This document shows positions 25,902-34,594 of a stretch of DNA of 64,000 nucleotides, piece by piece. The notes under the pieces are model-generated. The model saw only the letters and a program-made list of their open reading frames with translations. It did not search any database and was not told the DNA's origin. Location of the stretch: contig CAZTPX010000030.1 of NCBI GenBank assembly GCA_964615095.1, positions 10,214 through 74,213 on the forward strand, in the 5' to 3' direction. Numbering within the stretch: the first letter of the stretch is position 1; every line of letters begins with the position of its first letter. The position numbers and the translations under genes are program-made. The DNA is from JANXQG01 sp964615095. Its GTDB lineage: Bacteria > Planctomycetota > Planctomycetia > Pirellulales > Thermoguttaceae.

Positions 25902-26306
25902 AGCTTCACCTCCGCGGTCAACCACCGCAATAGAACCAATTGAGATACGGTCATCTTCGCCGAGACCACGATTGCCCCGACATGGAATCCTAGGGGGCTG
26001 GCGAATAATGTCAATTCTGCTTGATTATATTCGGGCCAACCGGAGAACGACAATTGGTCTTGGCAAGGGGCGGCGCGGTTGTTTCGGCCCTCGCTTGCTA
26101 TCCTCGTTGCGTCGAGACGATTGCTGCATGTCGGAGTCGTCTTTCGCTGGGACATATCACGGCGCACCAGCACGGGCCACGGCAATTCGATTACATTCCA
26201 CGGACTGATTGTCCGGCAGGTTCGTCCCGGCTCTCCGCGATCTATTTTTTCGGCGCGAAAGCAACGAATTTGCGAGACAAGATCATATCGCGAATTATCA
26301 ACATTG
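25902..26306. other. Intergenic region before the sulfhydrylase operon
   Basis: No gene is supported here. It holds the start region of the minus-strand small protein on the left and leads to the sigma-54 site at 26307 on the right. Confidence 0.45.
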
Positions 26307-26323
26307 CCGGCATGAATGTTGCA
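26307..26323 (+). promoter_or_regulatory. Sigma-54 promoter of the sulfhydrylase/sulfate-transport operon
   Basis: CCGGCATGAATGTTGCA has GG-10-GC spacing and a perfect TTGCA; it deviates in two -24 bases. It shares GGCATGAAT with the site at 25206. Transcription would start near 26335, 45 bases before the ATG at 26380. Confidence 0.6.
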
Positions 26324-26379
26324 GGAAGTAATGAATCAGCATTACTCCGGCATTCCATTTCCCTGGAGAAACACGTCCC

Positions 26380-27690
26380 ATGAGTCAAGAACAAGCAGAT
26401 TCCCCGCACATCGGCACCCTGGCATTACACGCCGGTCAGACGCCCGATCCCACCACGACCGCCCGCGCGGTGCCGATCTACGCCACGACCAGTTACGTGT
26501 TTCATGACACGGAGCATGCGGCGAACCTCTTCGGCCTGCGCGAGTTTGGCAATATCTATACGCGGCTGATGAATCCCACGACCGACGTGCTCGAGAAGCG
26601 TCTTACGGCGCTCGACGGCGGTGCGGCAGGGCTGGTCTTCTCCAGCGGCCAGGCGGCCATTACGGCCTCGTTGCTCACGATCGTCCACTCCGGACAGAAC
26701 TTCATCTCGGCCACCAGCCTCTACGGCGGGACTTGGACTCTTTTCACGCAGACCTTTGCAAAGCTGGGGATCGAGGTCCGATTCTTCGACCCCAGCAAGC
26801 CGGAGACGTTGAGCCGGCTGGTCGACAAGAACACGCGGGCCGTCTACATCGAGACCCCGGGCAATCCGAAAAACGACGTACCCGATTACCGCAAGATCAC
26901 CGACATCGCGCACAGCCACGGCCTGCCGACGATCATCGACAACACGGCCCTGACCGCGGCCTTGTTCCGCCCCATCGAGCACGGATTCGACATCGTGGTC
27001 TATTCGACGACGAAGTTCATAGGCGGGCACGGCGTACATATCGGCGGAGCGATTGTCGACAGCGGCAAGTTCCCCTGGGCCAAGGATCCCGGAAAATGGC
27101 CCGAGTTCACCGCGCCCGACCCGGCCTACCACGGCTTGATCTTCGAAGAGGCCCTGCGGCCCATCGGCAACATCGCCTATATTCTCCACATCCGCACGCA
27201 CTGGCTGCGCGACACGGGCGCTACGCAGAGTCCGTTCGGCTCTTTCTTGACGCTGCTGGGACTGGAGACGTTGCACCTGCGGCTGGAGCGGCACTCGAAG
27301 AATGCCCTGGCGGTCGCGGAGTTCTTGGAAAAGCATCCGGCCGTGCTGTGGGTGAATTATCCCGGCCTGCCCAGCCACCCCGACTACGCCCGCGCTCAGA
27401 AGTACCTGCCCGACGGACAGGGTGCGATTGTCGGTTTTGGCATCAAGGGCGGCAAAGAAGCCGGCGCCAAGCTGATCAACAGCGTCAAGCTCTTCAGCCA
27501 CCTGGCCAACATCGGCGACGCGAAATCGCTCATCATCCACCCGGCCACGACCACACACTCCCAATTGACTGCCGAGGAGCAAGCCCAGACCGGCGTGACG
27601 CCCGAGTACGTGCGCCTGTCGGTGGGCATCGAGGACGTGCGGGACATCATCGCCGACCTCGACCAAGCCCTGAAGGTATCGCAGGCATGA
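26380..27690 (+). CDS. metY: O-acetylhomoserine sulfhydrylase
   Basis: The Cys/Met-metabolism PLP enzyme joins O-acetylhomoserine and sulfide to homocysteine; some relatives also use O-acetylserine. The N-terminal motif LALHAGQTPDPTT, the segment YTRLMNPTTDVLEKR, PLP Lys212 in YSTTKFIGGHG and the C-terminal SLIIHPATTTHSQL are typical of the 430-residue MetY/Cys17 type rather than cystathionine gamma-lyases of about 390. With cysteine synthase in the same island, sulfide can go to both cysteine and methionine. It heads a run of genes ending in CysA; its stop overlaps the start of a small basic frame by ATGA. Confidence 0.93.
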   Translation: MSQEQADSPHIGTLALHAGQTPDPTTTARAVPIYATTSYVFHDTEHAANLFGLREFGNIYTRLMNPTTDVLEKRLTALDGGAAGLVFSSGQAAITASLLTIVHSGQNFISATSLYGGTWTLFTQTFAKLGIEVRFFDPSKPETLSRLVDKNTRAVYIETPGNPKNDVPDYRKITDIAHSHGLPTIIDNTALTAALFRPIEHGFDIVVYSTTKFIGGHGVHIGGAIVDSGKFPWAKDPGKWPEFTAPDPAYHGLIFEEALRPIGNIAYILHIRTHWLRDTGATQSPFGSFLTLLGLETLHLRLERHSKNALAVAEFLEKHPAVLWVNYPGLPSHPDYARAQKYLPDGQGAIVGFGIKGGKEAGAKLINSVKLFSHLANIGDAKSLIIHPATTTHSQLTAEEQAQTGVTPEYVRLSVGIEDVRDIIADLDQALKVSQA

Positions 27691-27842
27691 CGAAGTACCA
27701 ACAGTGGAAACTCTACGGTCGATACATTCTGCGGCGAATCGGCAAGCGCGTGCAAGCGCTGCTTTCCCGGGTCGTTCCCGGCCTTTCGCCCGCGGGCAAG
27801 AGGCGGCGGACCAAGCGGGGCGCGCGGATTGGCGCAAACTGA
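27687..27842 (+). CDS. Small basic protein coupled to metY
   Basis: This 51-residue frame starts with the ATG that overlaps the metY stop (ATGA) and ends 13 bp before the sulfate-binding gene. It is rich in Arg and Lys (ILRRIGKRVQALLSRVV, then KRRRTKRGARIGAN) with an amphipathic helix in the first half. Position and coupling favour a real gene; there is no recognisable family. Possible roles are nucleic-acid or membrane binding. Confidence 0.5.
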   Translation: MTKYQQWKLYGRYILRRIGKRVQALLSRVVPGLSPAGKRRRTKRGARIGAN

Positions 27843-27855
27843 AACCTGATCCAAC

Positions 27856-28950
27856 ATGAAAAATGCAATGATATTTGCCCGCTCGTTCGCAGCCGTCCTT
27901 GCCTTGCTAGGTGGTATCACCCTTCTTTCCGGCTGTGGTCATTCGAGCGGAGAGGGCGGCGGCAAGGAACTTCTGAACGTCTCGTACGACCCGACGCGAG
28001 AGTTGTATAAGGAATATGACGTCGCTTTCGCCAAGCACTGGAAGGAGACGACCGGAGAGGTTGTAACCGTTCATTCATCGCACGGCGGATCGGGCAAGCA
28101 GACGCGAAGCGTGATCGACGGTTCGGAGGCCTCGGTGGTTACGCTGGCTATGGCCTATGACATCGATGCCATCGCCGAGCGGGGCTTGCTGGCCAAGGAC
28201 TGGCAGACCGGTCCGCAGAAGTTGCCCCACAACAACAGTCCGTACACTTCGACGATTCTCTTTCTGGTTCACAAGGGCAATCCCAAGGGCATTCACGACT
28301 GGGACGACCTGGTCAGGCCGGGCATCGAGATTATTACGCCGCATCCCAAGACGTCGGGCGGCGCGCGTTGGAATTACCTGGCCGCTTGGGGATTCGCGCT
28401 GCATCGCGAATTGGGCGATCTCAGCAAGCTGCACGATCCCCGCCAGGCCGAGGCGGTCGAAGCGGCGCAGAAGAAGGCCAAGGAGTTTGTAGGCGATCTC
28501 TATCACCACGTGAAAATCCTCGATTCCGGCGCGCGTGACGCCACGATTACTTTCGTGCGGAAGAACCAGGGCGACGTATTGATCGCCTGGGAGAATGAAG
28601 CTTTGCAGGAGACGCAAGGGCCAGGCGCCGAGAAATTCGACGTGATCACGCCGAGCATCAGCATCCTGGCCGAGCCGCCCGTGGCCGTGGTCGACACGGT
28701 TGTCGATCGCCTGGGCACTCGCCAAGTGGCCGAGGAATATTTGAAGTACCTCTATTCGGCCGAGGGTCAAAAGATTGCCGCGAAGAATTGTTATCGGCCC
28801 AGCGATCGCAAAGCGGTCGATGCCGAACTGCTCAAGCCATTTGCCGACCTGAAGTTGTTCACGGTGAGTGACGTGTTCGGCGGCTGGCAAAGCGCGCAGA
28901 AGGTGCACTTCGCCGATAAAGGCGTGTTCGACGAGATTTATACGCGGTAG
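27856..28950 (+). CDS. sbp: Sulfate/thiosulfate-binding lipoprotein
   Basis: This is the solute-binding component of the sulfate ABC transporter. A lipoprotein signal ends in LLSGC with the lipidated Cys27. The body has the Sbp/CysP pattern: LLNVSYDPTRELYKEYD, VVTVHSSHGGSGKQTRSVIDG, ATLAMAYDID-like TLAMAYDIDAIAERG, and TPHPKTSGGARWNYLAAWGFAL, the sulfate-contacting loops. The 364 residues are the usual size. Membrane anchoring replaces the free periplasmic form of enterobacteria. It is followed by CysT, CysW and CysA genes. Confidence 0.95.
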   Translation: MKNAMIFARSFAAVLALLGGITLLSGCGHSSGEGGGKELLNVSYDPTRELYKEYDVAFAKHWKETTGEVVTVHSSHGGSGKQTRSVIDGSEASVVTLAMAYDIDAIAERGLLAKDWQTGPQKLPHNNSPYTSTILFLVHKGNPKGIHDWDDLVRPGIEIITPHPKTSGGARWNYLAAWGFALHRELGDLSKLHDPRQAEAVEAAQKKAKEFVGDLYHHVKILDSGARDATITFVRKNQGDVLIAWENEALQETQGPGAEKFDVITPSISILAEPPVAVVDTVVDRLGTRQVAEEYLKYLYSAEGQKIAAKNCYRPSDRKAVDAELLKPFADLKLFTVSDVFGGWQSAQKVHFADKGVFDEIYTR

Positions 28951-29020
28951 GGCAGGCTTCGGTCCACCGTCCCATGCAGATTATTCGAAGTGATGTGGGC
29001 TCAAGCCCACCCCGCCTGTC

Positions 29021-29848
29021 ATGGCATTCCAATGGAAAAAAACGAGCGTGTTGCCCGGCTTCGGCCTGACGATGGGTTTCACGCTTTTTTACCTGTCGCT
29101 GCTGGTGCTCATTCCCTTGGCCGGACTGGTGCTGCAAACCACGACGATGGGCTGGTCGCGGTTCGTCGACACGGTCACGCAGCCGCAGATCCTGGCTTCT
29201 TATCGTTTGAGCTTGGGGGCGTCGTTGGCCGGGGCGCTGGTGAATGCCGTCTTCGGTTTCCTCGTGGCTTGGGTGCTGGTGCGTTATACGTTTCCCGGCA
29301 AGCAATTGATCGATGCCATTGTCGATTTGCCCTTCGCGCTGCCCACCGCGGTGTCGGGAATCGCCCTGAGCGCGCTGTACGCCCGCGACGGTTGGATCGG
29401 CCGCCTGTTTCCCTACGGGGTGGAGATTTCCTACTCGTATTGGGGCGTGGTGATCGTGTTGACTTTTATCGGCCTGCCCTTCGTGGTACGGACCTTGCAA
29501 CCGGCGCTGGAGGATCTCGACCCACAAATCGAAGAAGCCGCCGCCAGTCTGGGCGCAGGGCGCCGACAGGCATTTTTCCGCGTGATCCTGCCGACGGTGT
29601 TGCCGGCCCTGCTAACCGGCTTTTCGCTGGCCTTTGCCCGGGCGCTGGGCGAATACGGTTCGGTCGTGTTCATCGCCAGCACGTCGGCCGGCGACGCGCA
29701 GATCGTGCCGATGCACATTGTTTCCAAGCTGGAACAGTACGATTACGCGGGAGCGACGGCCCTGGGCGCGATGATGCTCTTGGCCTCGTTCCTGCTGTTG
29801 TTGACTGTCAATCTGCTCCAATGGTGGAGCCAAAGATACACCCTCTAA
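29021..29848 (+). CDS. cysT: Sulfate ABC transporter permease CysT
   Basis: This inner-membrane permease of 275 residues has about six transmembrane helices. The coupling-helix EAA motif is EEAAASLGAGRRQAFFRVILP (about 167-187) and FSLAFARALGEYGSVVFIAS follows, as in CysT/ModB. It pairs with CysW. The gene is 70 bp after the binding-protein gene; no strong ribosome-binding site is visible. The next permease gene is separated by an AT-rich palindromic repeat instead of the usual tight junction. Confidence 0.95.
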   Translation: MAFQWKKTSVLPGFGLTMGFTLFYLSLLVLIPLAGLVLQTTTMGWSRFVDTVTQPQILASYRLSLGASLAGALVNAVFGFLVAWVLVRYTFPGKQLIDAIVDLPFALPTAVSGIALSALYARDGWIGRLFPYGVEISYSYWGVVIVLTFIGLPFVVRTLQPALEDLDPQIEEAAASLGAGRRQAFFRVILPTVLPALLTGFSLAFARALGEYGSVVFIASTSAGDAQIVPMHIVSKLEQYDYAGATALGAMMLLASFLLLLTVNLLQWWSQRYTL

Positions 29849-30004
29849 CATGAAATACGAAACACGAATTTCGAAATACGTCCGATCGTTCCGATCGGCA
29901 ACAAATTCAAAGCAGGAAATTCAAAGGTCTGAAACGGGCGTTTTGAATTTCCTTTCTTTGTATTTGGGATTTGTTTCGGATTTCGTGTTTCGGATTTCGA
30001 GTTC
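29849..30004. repeat. AT-rich palindromic repeat, copy 1, between cysT and cysW
   Basis: The stretch carries the signature AACAAATTCAAAGCAGGAAATTCAAA and its reverse complement TTTGAATTTCC...TTTGTTTCGGATTTCG, forming a long imperfect hairpin. Related copies are at 40711-40850 and 58279-58420. It fills the entire gap between the two permease genes and may modulate their relative expression through mRNA structure. Confidence 0.85.
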
Positions 30005-30028
30005 ATGTTCGCCTTTGGGGGCCTGACC

Positions 30029-30922
30029 ATGCCTGCTGCCGCTGGATCGCTTGTCTCCACCGCCACGCATGGCCACGCGGAAGTCCGCGTTACCGAGCCT
30101 CTCTGGCTCCGTGGACTGCTCATCGGTCTGGCGCTGGTCTTCCTCGCCTTGTTCCTGCTCGTGCCGTTGTTGTTGGTCTTCAGCGCGGCGTTGGAAAATG
30201 GCGTGAAGGCCTACTTCGCGTCCCTGGTTTCGCCGGACGCTTTGCATGCCATCTATCTCACGGGCCTTGCCGCGGCGGTCTCGGTGCCGATGGGCACGCT
30301 TTTCGGCCTGGCTGCCGCCTGGTCGATTGCTAAATTTCACTTCGTGGGCAAGAACCTCTTGATCACGCTGATCGACCTGCCGTTTTCCATCTCGCCGGTC
30401 ATCGCTGGGTTGCTCTTCGTGATTCTTTTCAGTCCTACGCACGGCTACTTCGGTCCATGGCTGGCCGGACATGGCATTCGCGTGATCTTCGCCATCCCGG
30501 GCATTATCATTGCCACGATGTTCGTAACCTTTCCCTTCGTAGCCCGCGAGCTGATTCCCTTGTTCGAATCGCAAGGAACGGAAGAAGAGCAGGCGGCTCG
30601 AGTCTTGGAGGCCAGCGGGTGGCAGATTTTTTGGCGCATCACGCTGCCCAACGCCAAGTGGGGATTGCTCTACGGCGTCATCCTCTGCAACGCCCGCGCG
30701 ATGGGCGAGTTCGGCGCGGTCTCCGTGGTGACGGCGCGGGTCAGCGGCGTGACCAATACGATGCCCTTGGAAGTGGCCACCTTGTACAACGATTCCGGAT
30801 GTTACGCGGCGGCCTTCGCCCTCGCCTCGCTGCTGGCCATGCTCGGCCTGGTGACTTTGGTGGCGAAGACGTTCGTCGAGTGGCACGTGGCAAGTCAATT
30901 AACGCAAGCACAGAAAAGATAG
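30029..30922 (+). CDS. cysW: Sulfate ABC transporter permease CysW
   Basis: This permease has 297 residues with about six transmembrane helices. The EAA-type coupling motif is EEEQAARVLEASGWQIFWRITLP, and NARAMGEFGAVSVV marks the CysW branch. ATG 30029, preceded by GGGGGCC, is preferred over ATG 30005, which falls within the repeat edge. It ends 18 bp before cysA and should be translated with it. Confidence 0.94.
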   Translation: MPAAAGSLVSTATHGHAEVRVTEPLWLRGLLIGLALVFLALFLLVPLLLVFSAALENGVKAYFASLVSPDALHAIYLTGLAAAVSVPMGTLFGLAAAWSIAKFHFVGKNLLITLIDLPFSISPVIAGLLFVILFSPTHGYFGPWLAGHGIRVIFAIPGIIIATMFVTFPFVARELIPLFESQGTEEEQAARVLEASGWQIFWRITLPNAKWGLLYGVILCNARAMGEFGAVSVVTARVSGVTNTMPLEVATLYNDSGCYAAAFALASLLAMLGLVTLVAKTFVEWHVASQLTQAQKR

Positions 30923-30940
30923 TTTGGGGTGCTAAGAACC

Positions 30941-32035
30941 ATGAGTATCGAAGCCCAACGCATCAGCAAGACCTTCGGCGCGTTCCGCGCCCTCCAGGAC
31001 GTCAGCCTGACGGTCGAGGCGGGCGAGTTAGTAGCCCTGCTCGGCCCGTCCGGTTCCGGCAAGACGACACTCCTGCGGATTATTGCTGGCCTGGAGCAGG
31101 CCGATCCCGGCAGCGGGCCGATCAAGTTCCACAATCAAGACGTGGCCCACCGCGACGTAGGCAGCCGCCAGGTCGGTTTCGTCTTCCAGCACTATGCCTT
31201 GTTCCGGCACATGTCGGTATTTGAGAACGTGGCCTTCGGCCTGCGGGTACGGCCGCGGGCGCGGCGGCCGACGAAAGAGCAAATCCGCGAGAAGGTCACG
31301 AAACTGCTCAAGCTCGTGCAGTTGGACGTCCAGGCCCATCGGTATCCGCACCAGCTTTCCGGCGGCCAGCGGCAACGTGTGGCCCTGGCCCGGGCATTGG
31401 CCATCGAACCGAAGGTGCTGCTGCTGGACGAGCCGTTCGGGGCCCTCGACGCCCGGGTGCGGCAGGAGTTGCGGCAATGGCTGCGCCGCTTGCACGACGA
31501 GATCCACTTGACCAGCGTCTTCGTGACCCATGACCAAGACGAAGCGATGGAGCTTGCCGACCGAGTGCTGGTGATGAACGAAGGCCGCGTCGAACAGATC
31601 GGCACGCCCGACGAGGTGTTCCATAATCCCAAGACTGAGTTCGTAATGAACTTTCTTGGCCAGGTGAACCAGTTCCACGGCCGGGTCGAGGGTGGCAAGA
31701 TCCACTTCGCCACGCTTTCCCTGGATGCGCCGCATCCCTCCCTCTCACCCCCGCAGCTCGTGCGAGTTTTCGTTCGTCCTCACGACCTCGAAATCGAAAC
31801 GAAGCGGAACGGCCACGCGGCCTTCCCGGCCGTAATCAAGCGGGTCCATTCGGCAGGTCCCAACGTGCGGATCGAACTGCAGACCGACAGCGGCGAACCG
31901 CTTCAAGCCGAGATGCCACAAGATCGTTTTCGGGCCTTGGCGATTGGCGTCCAGAGCCAGGTCTTCGTCTCGCCGCGGACGGTGAAAGTCTTCGACCGGG
32001 GGCAAAACGTTTTCGTCCACGGGGAAGGCATCTGA
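30941..32035 (+). CDS. cysA: Sulfate ABC transporter ATP-binding protein CysA
   Basis: The ATPase energises sulfate uptake. Walker A is GPSGSGKTT, the signature is LSGGQRQRV, Walker B is VLLLDEPFG, and the switch His is in VFVTHDQDEAMELAD. The nucleotide-binding domain (about 1-235) is followed by a regulatory TOBE-type domain (about 240-364). ATG 30941 starts MSIEAQRI; an upstream TTG at 30929 is less likely. The gene ends 35 bp before the right island-flanking repeat. Confidence 0.96.
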   Translation: MSIEAQRISKTFGAFRALQDVSLTVEAGELVALLGPSGSGKTTLLRIIAGLEQADPGSGPIKFHNQDVAHRDVGSRQVGFVFQHYALFRHMSVFENVAFGLRVRPRARRPTKEQIREKVTKLLKLVQLDVQAHRYPHQLSGGQRQRVALARALAIEPKVLLLDEPFGALDARVRQELRQWLRRLHDEIHLTSVFVTHDQDEAMELADRVLVMNEGRVEQIGTPDEVFHNPKTEFVMNFLGQVNQFHGRVEGGKIHFATLSLDAPHPSLSPPQLVRVFVRPHDLEIETKRNGHAAFPAVIKRVHSAGPNVRIELQTDSGEPLQAEMPQDRFRALAIGVQSQVFVSPRTVKVFDRGQNVFVHGEGI

Positions 32036-32070
32036 CGGTCCGCCAGCCGCGCTCAGCCCTTGCGAATCGG

Positions 32071-32386
32071 CACACGCCATTTTCTTTTAGCTATTTAATC
32101 GCAGAGTCAGAAAAATAATTAATTGCTGCCGCGGCAAGTGCGACCGTTCGCGAACGTTGCCCGGCCCGTAGGTGGGTCGAGGTACGAGACCCACGCGCCA
32201 GGGTTTCCGCGCAGCCGCCGGCGCAGGCGCCGACTTAGGCGAGTCGGCGCCTGCGCATTACTAATGGCCCCCGGTTCGCTACGCCGGGGGCTGGTTAGAT
32301 TGTCAAAGAACAAATGCACGCGCAGAGTATTATTCAGGCGTGGCCTGAATCTTCTTCAGCGCGATTTATACCCACATAATACGCAA
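32071..32386. repeat. Right copy of the ~315-bp island-flanking direct repeat
   Basis: The same orientation and nearly the same sequence as 220-532, offset 31,851 bp, with a 3-base insertion after about 32330. Weak similarity continues to about 32411. It contains the same 15-bp and 8-bp stems (about 32221-32256 and 32267-32291). The two copies bracket all sulfur-metabolism genes of the window. Confidence 0.85.
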
Positions 32387-32724
32387 CAAACCCCGCCCCC
32401 ATTTGCGCGCGGCGCGGAATTGCGCCCAATCCGCGTTCCACCTCATCTGCCGGCTTTTGTCCAGGCCAGCCACGCGGTACGGTCGCGCGCAAGCCTCCTG
32501 GAATCGCGAGACGACCAGCCCGCAAAGACCCTCCAGGATACGCCCTGCCCGGCTTTTTCGGTGATTGCCCCTGGTGGGCAGCAGTCGGCCGGCCGCCGTC
32601 CCGCCCTCAAATATGGCGGCGATCACGGCATGGTATTGGTGGCGACCGTTCCGTTCATCGCGCCGCACCCGTCAAAGATTAGTGCTATAATGGACTTCGC
32701 GGGCAGACAGCGAAAGGGAGTCAA
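32387..32724. other. Intergenic region after the right repeat
   Basis: Open frames here are continuations of chance frames in the repeat. TATAAT at about 32686-32691 could be a -10 box for the next gene, but no matching -35 box is clear. AAGGGAG at 32714-32720 is the ribosome-binding site of the next gene. Confidence 0.45.
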
Positions 32725-33150
32725 ATGCAGGACAAGGCCGGGGTTCCCCAACCGGACGATGATCCCGCCGATTGGGCCGTGGAGTTTATCGAGGACAAAG
32801 GCGCTCGCGGCTACAAGATGGTGGCTCGTTGCCGCCTGGTTCTCTTGATAATCCTGTGCTGGGCCGTAGCGCTAGTGATTGCGGGCTTAAAGAACGAAGT
32901 TTACGATGTGTCACCGCCACCGGCTTGGATGCATGTTCCCATGACGCAAACCGTGAAGGCCATCGCCGGCATTGACTTGGCGATGAGCGATCGGCGGCAG
33001 GAGGGGCACATCGACATCTCTTGCGGTGGCCACCCTGTTCCTGCGGCAGTCGTTGCAGAACCGACAGAATTCGGCCAGACAGTCACGATTCGTTTGCTCA
33101 CCGAGTACTGGCTTCCTAACCCCGCGCCGGCTTCAGGTCAATCTGCCTGA
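32725..33150 (+). CDS. Hypothetical single-pass membrane protein
   Basis: The protein has 141 residues. An acidic cytoplasmic start (about 1-35) is followed by one transmembrane helix (LVLLIILCWAVALVIAG, about 38-54) and an extracytoplasmic domain of about 85 residues. AAGGGAG precedes the ATG. The 3' end overlaps the convergent cysteine-cluster gene by 13 bp. No family is recognised. Confidence 0.65.
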   Translation: MQDKAGVPQPDDDPADWAVEFIEDKGARGYKMVARCRLVLLIILCWAVALVIAGLKNEVYDVSPPPAWMHVPMTQTVKAIAGIDLAMSDRRQEGHIDISCGGHPVPAAVVAEPTEFGQTVTIRLLTEYWLPNPAPASGQSA

Positions 33151-33680
33151 TGTCGGCGACGCGGCTTATCCTCCACCCTGTAGTCGTCGCCCACGGCCCC
33201 CAGCCGCTTCAGTTCCTCGGCATCCTGCGCCAGTTCATACCGCAGGGCCGCCTCGATCTCATCGCTGGAAATGCCCGGCCAAAAGGCCCGATCGAACTCG
33301 ATCCGCGCCTGCATGCCGTATATGACCATTACGGCGAAACCCCGCGCAACGAAGTAGTCCAACAGCCCCACGGCCGCGTCGCTGCGGCTGGCCCCGGCAA
33401 AATCCTCCTGCAAGCACACGACCGGCAAGATCCGATAACCCACGGTCACATTGCCGGCCTCGGTCACCACGACGCCAACACGGTCGGGACGCCAGGCCTC
33501 GGGCAAGCCATCATATTCGCGCCAATAACAATCGTAACGGCGGCAGATCTCCGGCGTCGTCGGCCCGTGGATCGCGCAGCCCGCCGCACAGGCGTGACGG
33601 CACCAATCGCCAGCCGGCTTGTCGAGCGCCGGCACGGGAAAAACTTTGCAGCAAAGCCGACAACCATCGCAAGATCGCAT
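33138..33680 (-). CDS. YkgJ-type cysteine-cluster protein
   Basis: The 180-residue protein opens with CDGCRLCCKVF and has further Cys at CRHACAAGC and ICRRYDCYW. This CxxCxxCC-led pattern belongs to the YkgJ/UPF0153 family, which is thought to bind a zinc or iron-sulfur centre. The C-terminal half has no extra motif. It lies 6 bp after the Lys-rich gene on the same strand, suggesting a two-gene unit. Confidence 0.8.
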   Translation of the reverse strand: MRSCDGCRLCCKVFPVPALDKPAGDWCRHACAAGCAIHGPTTPEICRRYDCYWREYDGLPEAWRPDRVGVVVTEAGNVTVGYRILPVVCLQEDFAGASRSDAAVGLLDYFVARGFAVMVIYGMQARIEFDRAFWPGISSDEIEAALRYELAQDAEELKRLGAVGDDYRVEDKPRRRHQAD

Positions 33681-33686
33681 GGCACG

Positions 33687-34013
33687 CTAATCGCCGAAGA
33701 GCGTCATCGCCACGTTCTGGGCCTGGTCGGCCGTGAGCGAAACGCCATGCGCTTTGCAAAGCTTGCGGACTGCCTGGGAGACCACTGTATTGACCTCCGT
33801 TTCCAAGGCCAGACGCAATGCATCCGAATCGAGGACCAGGTCGACGGCCTCACACTCGGTGGCATCCAATTCGATCTCGACGTCGTTCTCGTCGTGATGG
33901 TCGTGCGCATGCTGTGTGGGCGGCTTCTTGGCCGGTTTCTGCGCGGTTGGCGACTTCTTGGTCTTCTTTTTTACGGCAGACGATTTTGCAGCAGGGGTCT
34001 TCTTCTTGGCCAT
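33687..34013 (-). CDS. Hypothetical protein with Lys/Ala-rich N-terminal tail
   Basis: The 108-residue protein has a basic histone H1-like tail (about 1-35: AKKKTPAAKSSAVKKKTKK), a short His/Asp cluster (HAHDHHDEND), and a folded-looking helical domain to the end. GAGG precedes ATG 34013. The tail could bind nucleic acid and the His/Asp cluster metal; both are inferences. It is upstream of, and probably co-transcribed with, the cysteine-cluster gene. Confidence 0.65.
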   Translation of the reverse strand: MAKKKTPAAKSSAVKKKTKKSPTAQKPAKKPPTQHAHDHHDENDVEIELDATECEAVDLVLDSDALRLALETEVNTVVSQAVRKLCKAHGVSLTADQAQNVAMTLFGD

Positions 34014-34189
34014 GAGAACCTCGATGGAAGTTAGGGCGTGAATCTCGGGCGAGTAAAATGGAGCAAGCATTCTACGCGATGGGGGGCGTTGCTTGCAAGC
34101 GGCCCCCGAAAGGATGAGCGAGGGGCCGTGCAGATTGCAACTTTCCCGGCCCAAAAGAAAAAATCCCGTCGGATTTCTGCGTTTTGCCG

Positions 34190-34217
34190 TTGACGCAACC
34201 CGCCAGGATCGTAATAT
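34190..34217 (+). promoter_or_regulatory. Sigma-70 promoter of csrA
   Basis: TTGACG (34190-34195), a 16-base spacer and TAATAT (34212-34217). The leader is about 55 nt and ends with the strong site AAGGAGG. Confidence 0.65.
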
Positions 34218-34278
34218 TACCAGAACTAGCAGACAAAAATCTGCTTTGACCCAGGAAGTTTCAAGGAGGAATTGACCC

Positions 34279-34464
34279 ATGCTAGTCCTAAGTCGAAAAC
34301 TCGGGGAATCGATCGTCATTGGCCACGGCATCACCGTCACCGTCATTGAAGTTCACGGCGAACGTGTGCGGCTGGGCTTCACAGCGCCGGCGGACGTGCC
34401 CATCCATCGCGAAGAGCTGCAGCGAAAAATCGAGGCGGGACTTTCGCAGATGGCCCACGGCTAG
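34279..34464 (+). CDS. csrA: Carbon storage regulator CsrA
   Basis: This 61-residue RNA-binding dimer controls translation by binding GGA motifs near ribosome-binding sites. All hallmarks are present: MLVLSRKLGESIVIG, VTVIEVHGERVRLGF and VPIHREEL, including the RNA-contacting Arg6/Lys7 and the Arg of HREE. AAGGAGG precedes ATG. A second, degenerate CsrA-like gene follows 130 bp later. Confidence 0.96.
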   Translation: MLVLSRKLGESIVIGHGITVTVIEVHGERVRLGFTAPADVPIHREELQRKIEAGLSQMAHG

Positions 34465-34594
34465 TATAACGATTGTTTCCTGATCGCCCCCATAGACCGC
34501 AAGAGGCCGGGCCATGAGGCAAGCGGTGGGCTGTTGTTGCGCCCTGGATGGCTGAGCGCCGTGCGGAACTTGAAATTTACGGAGGTAGTCGCCT

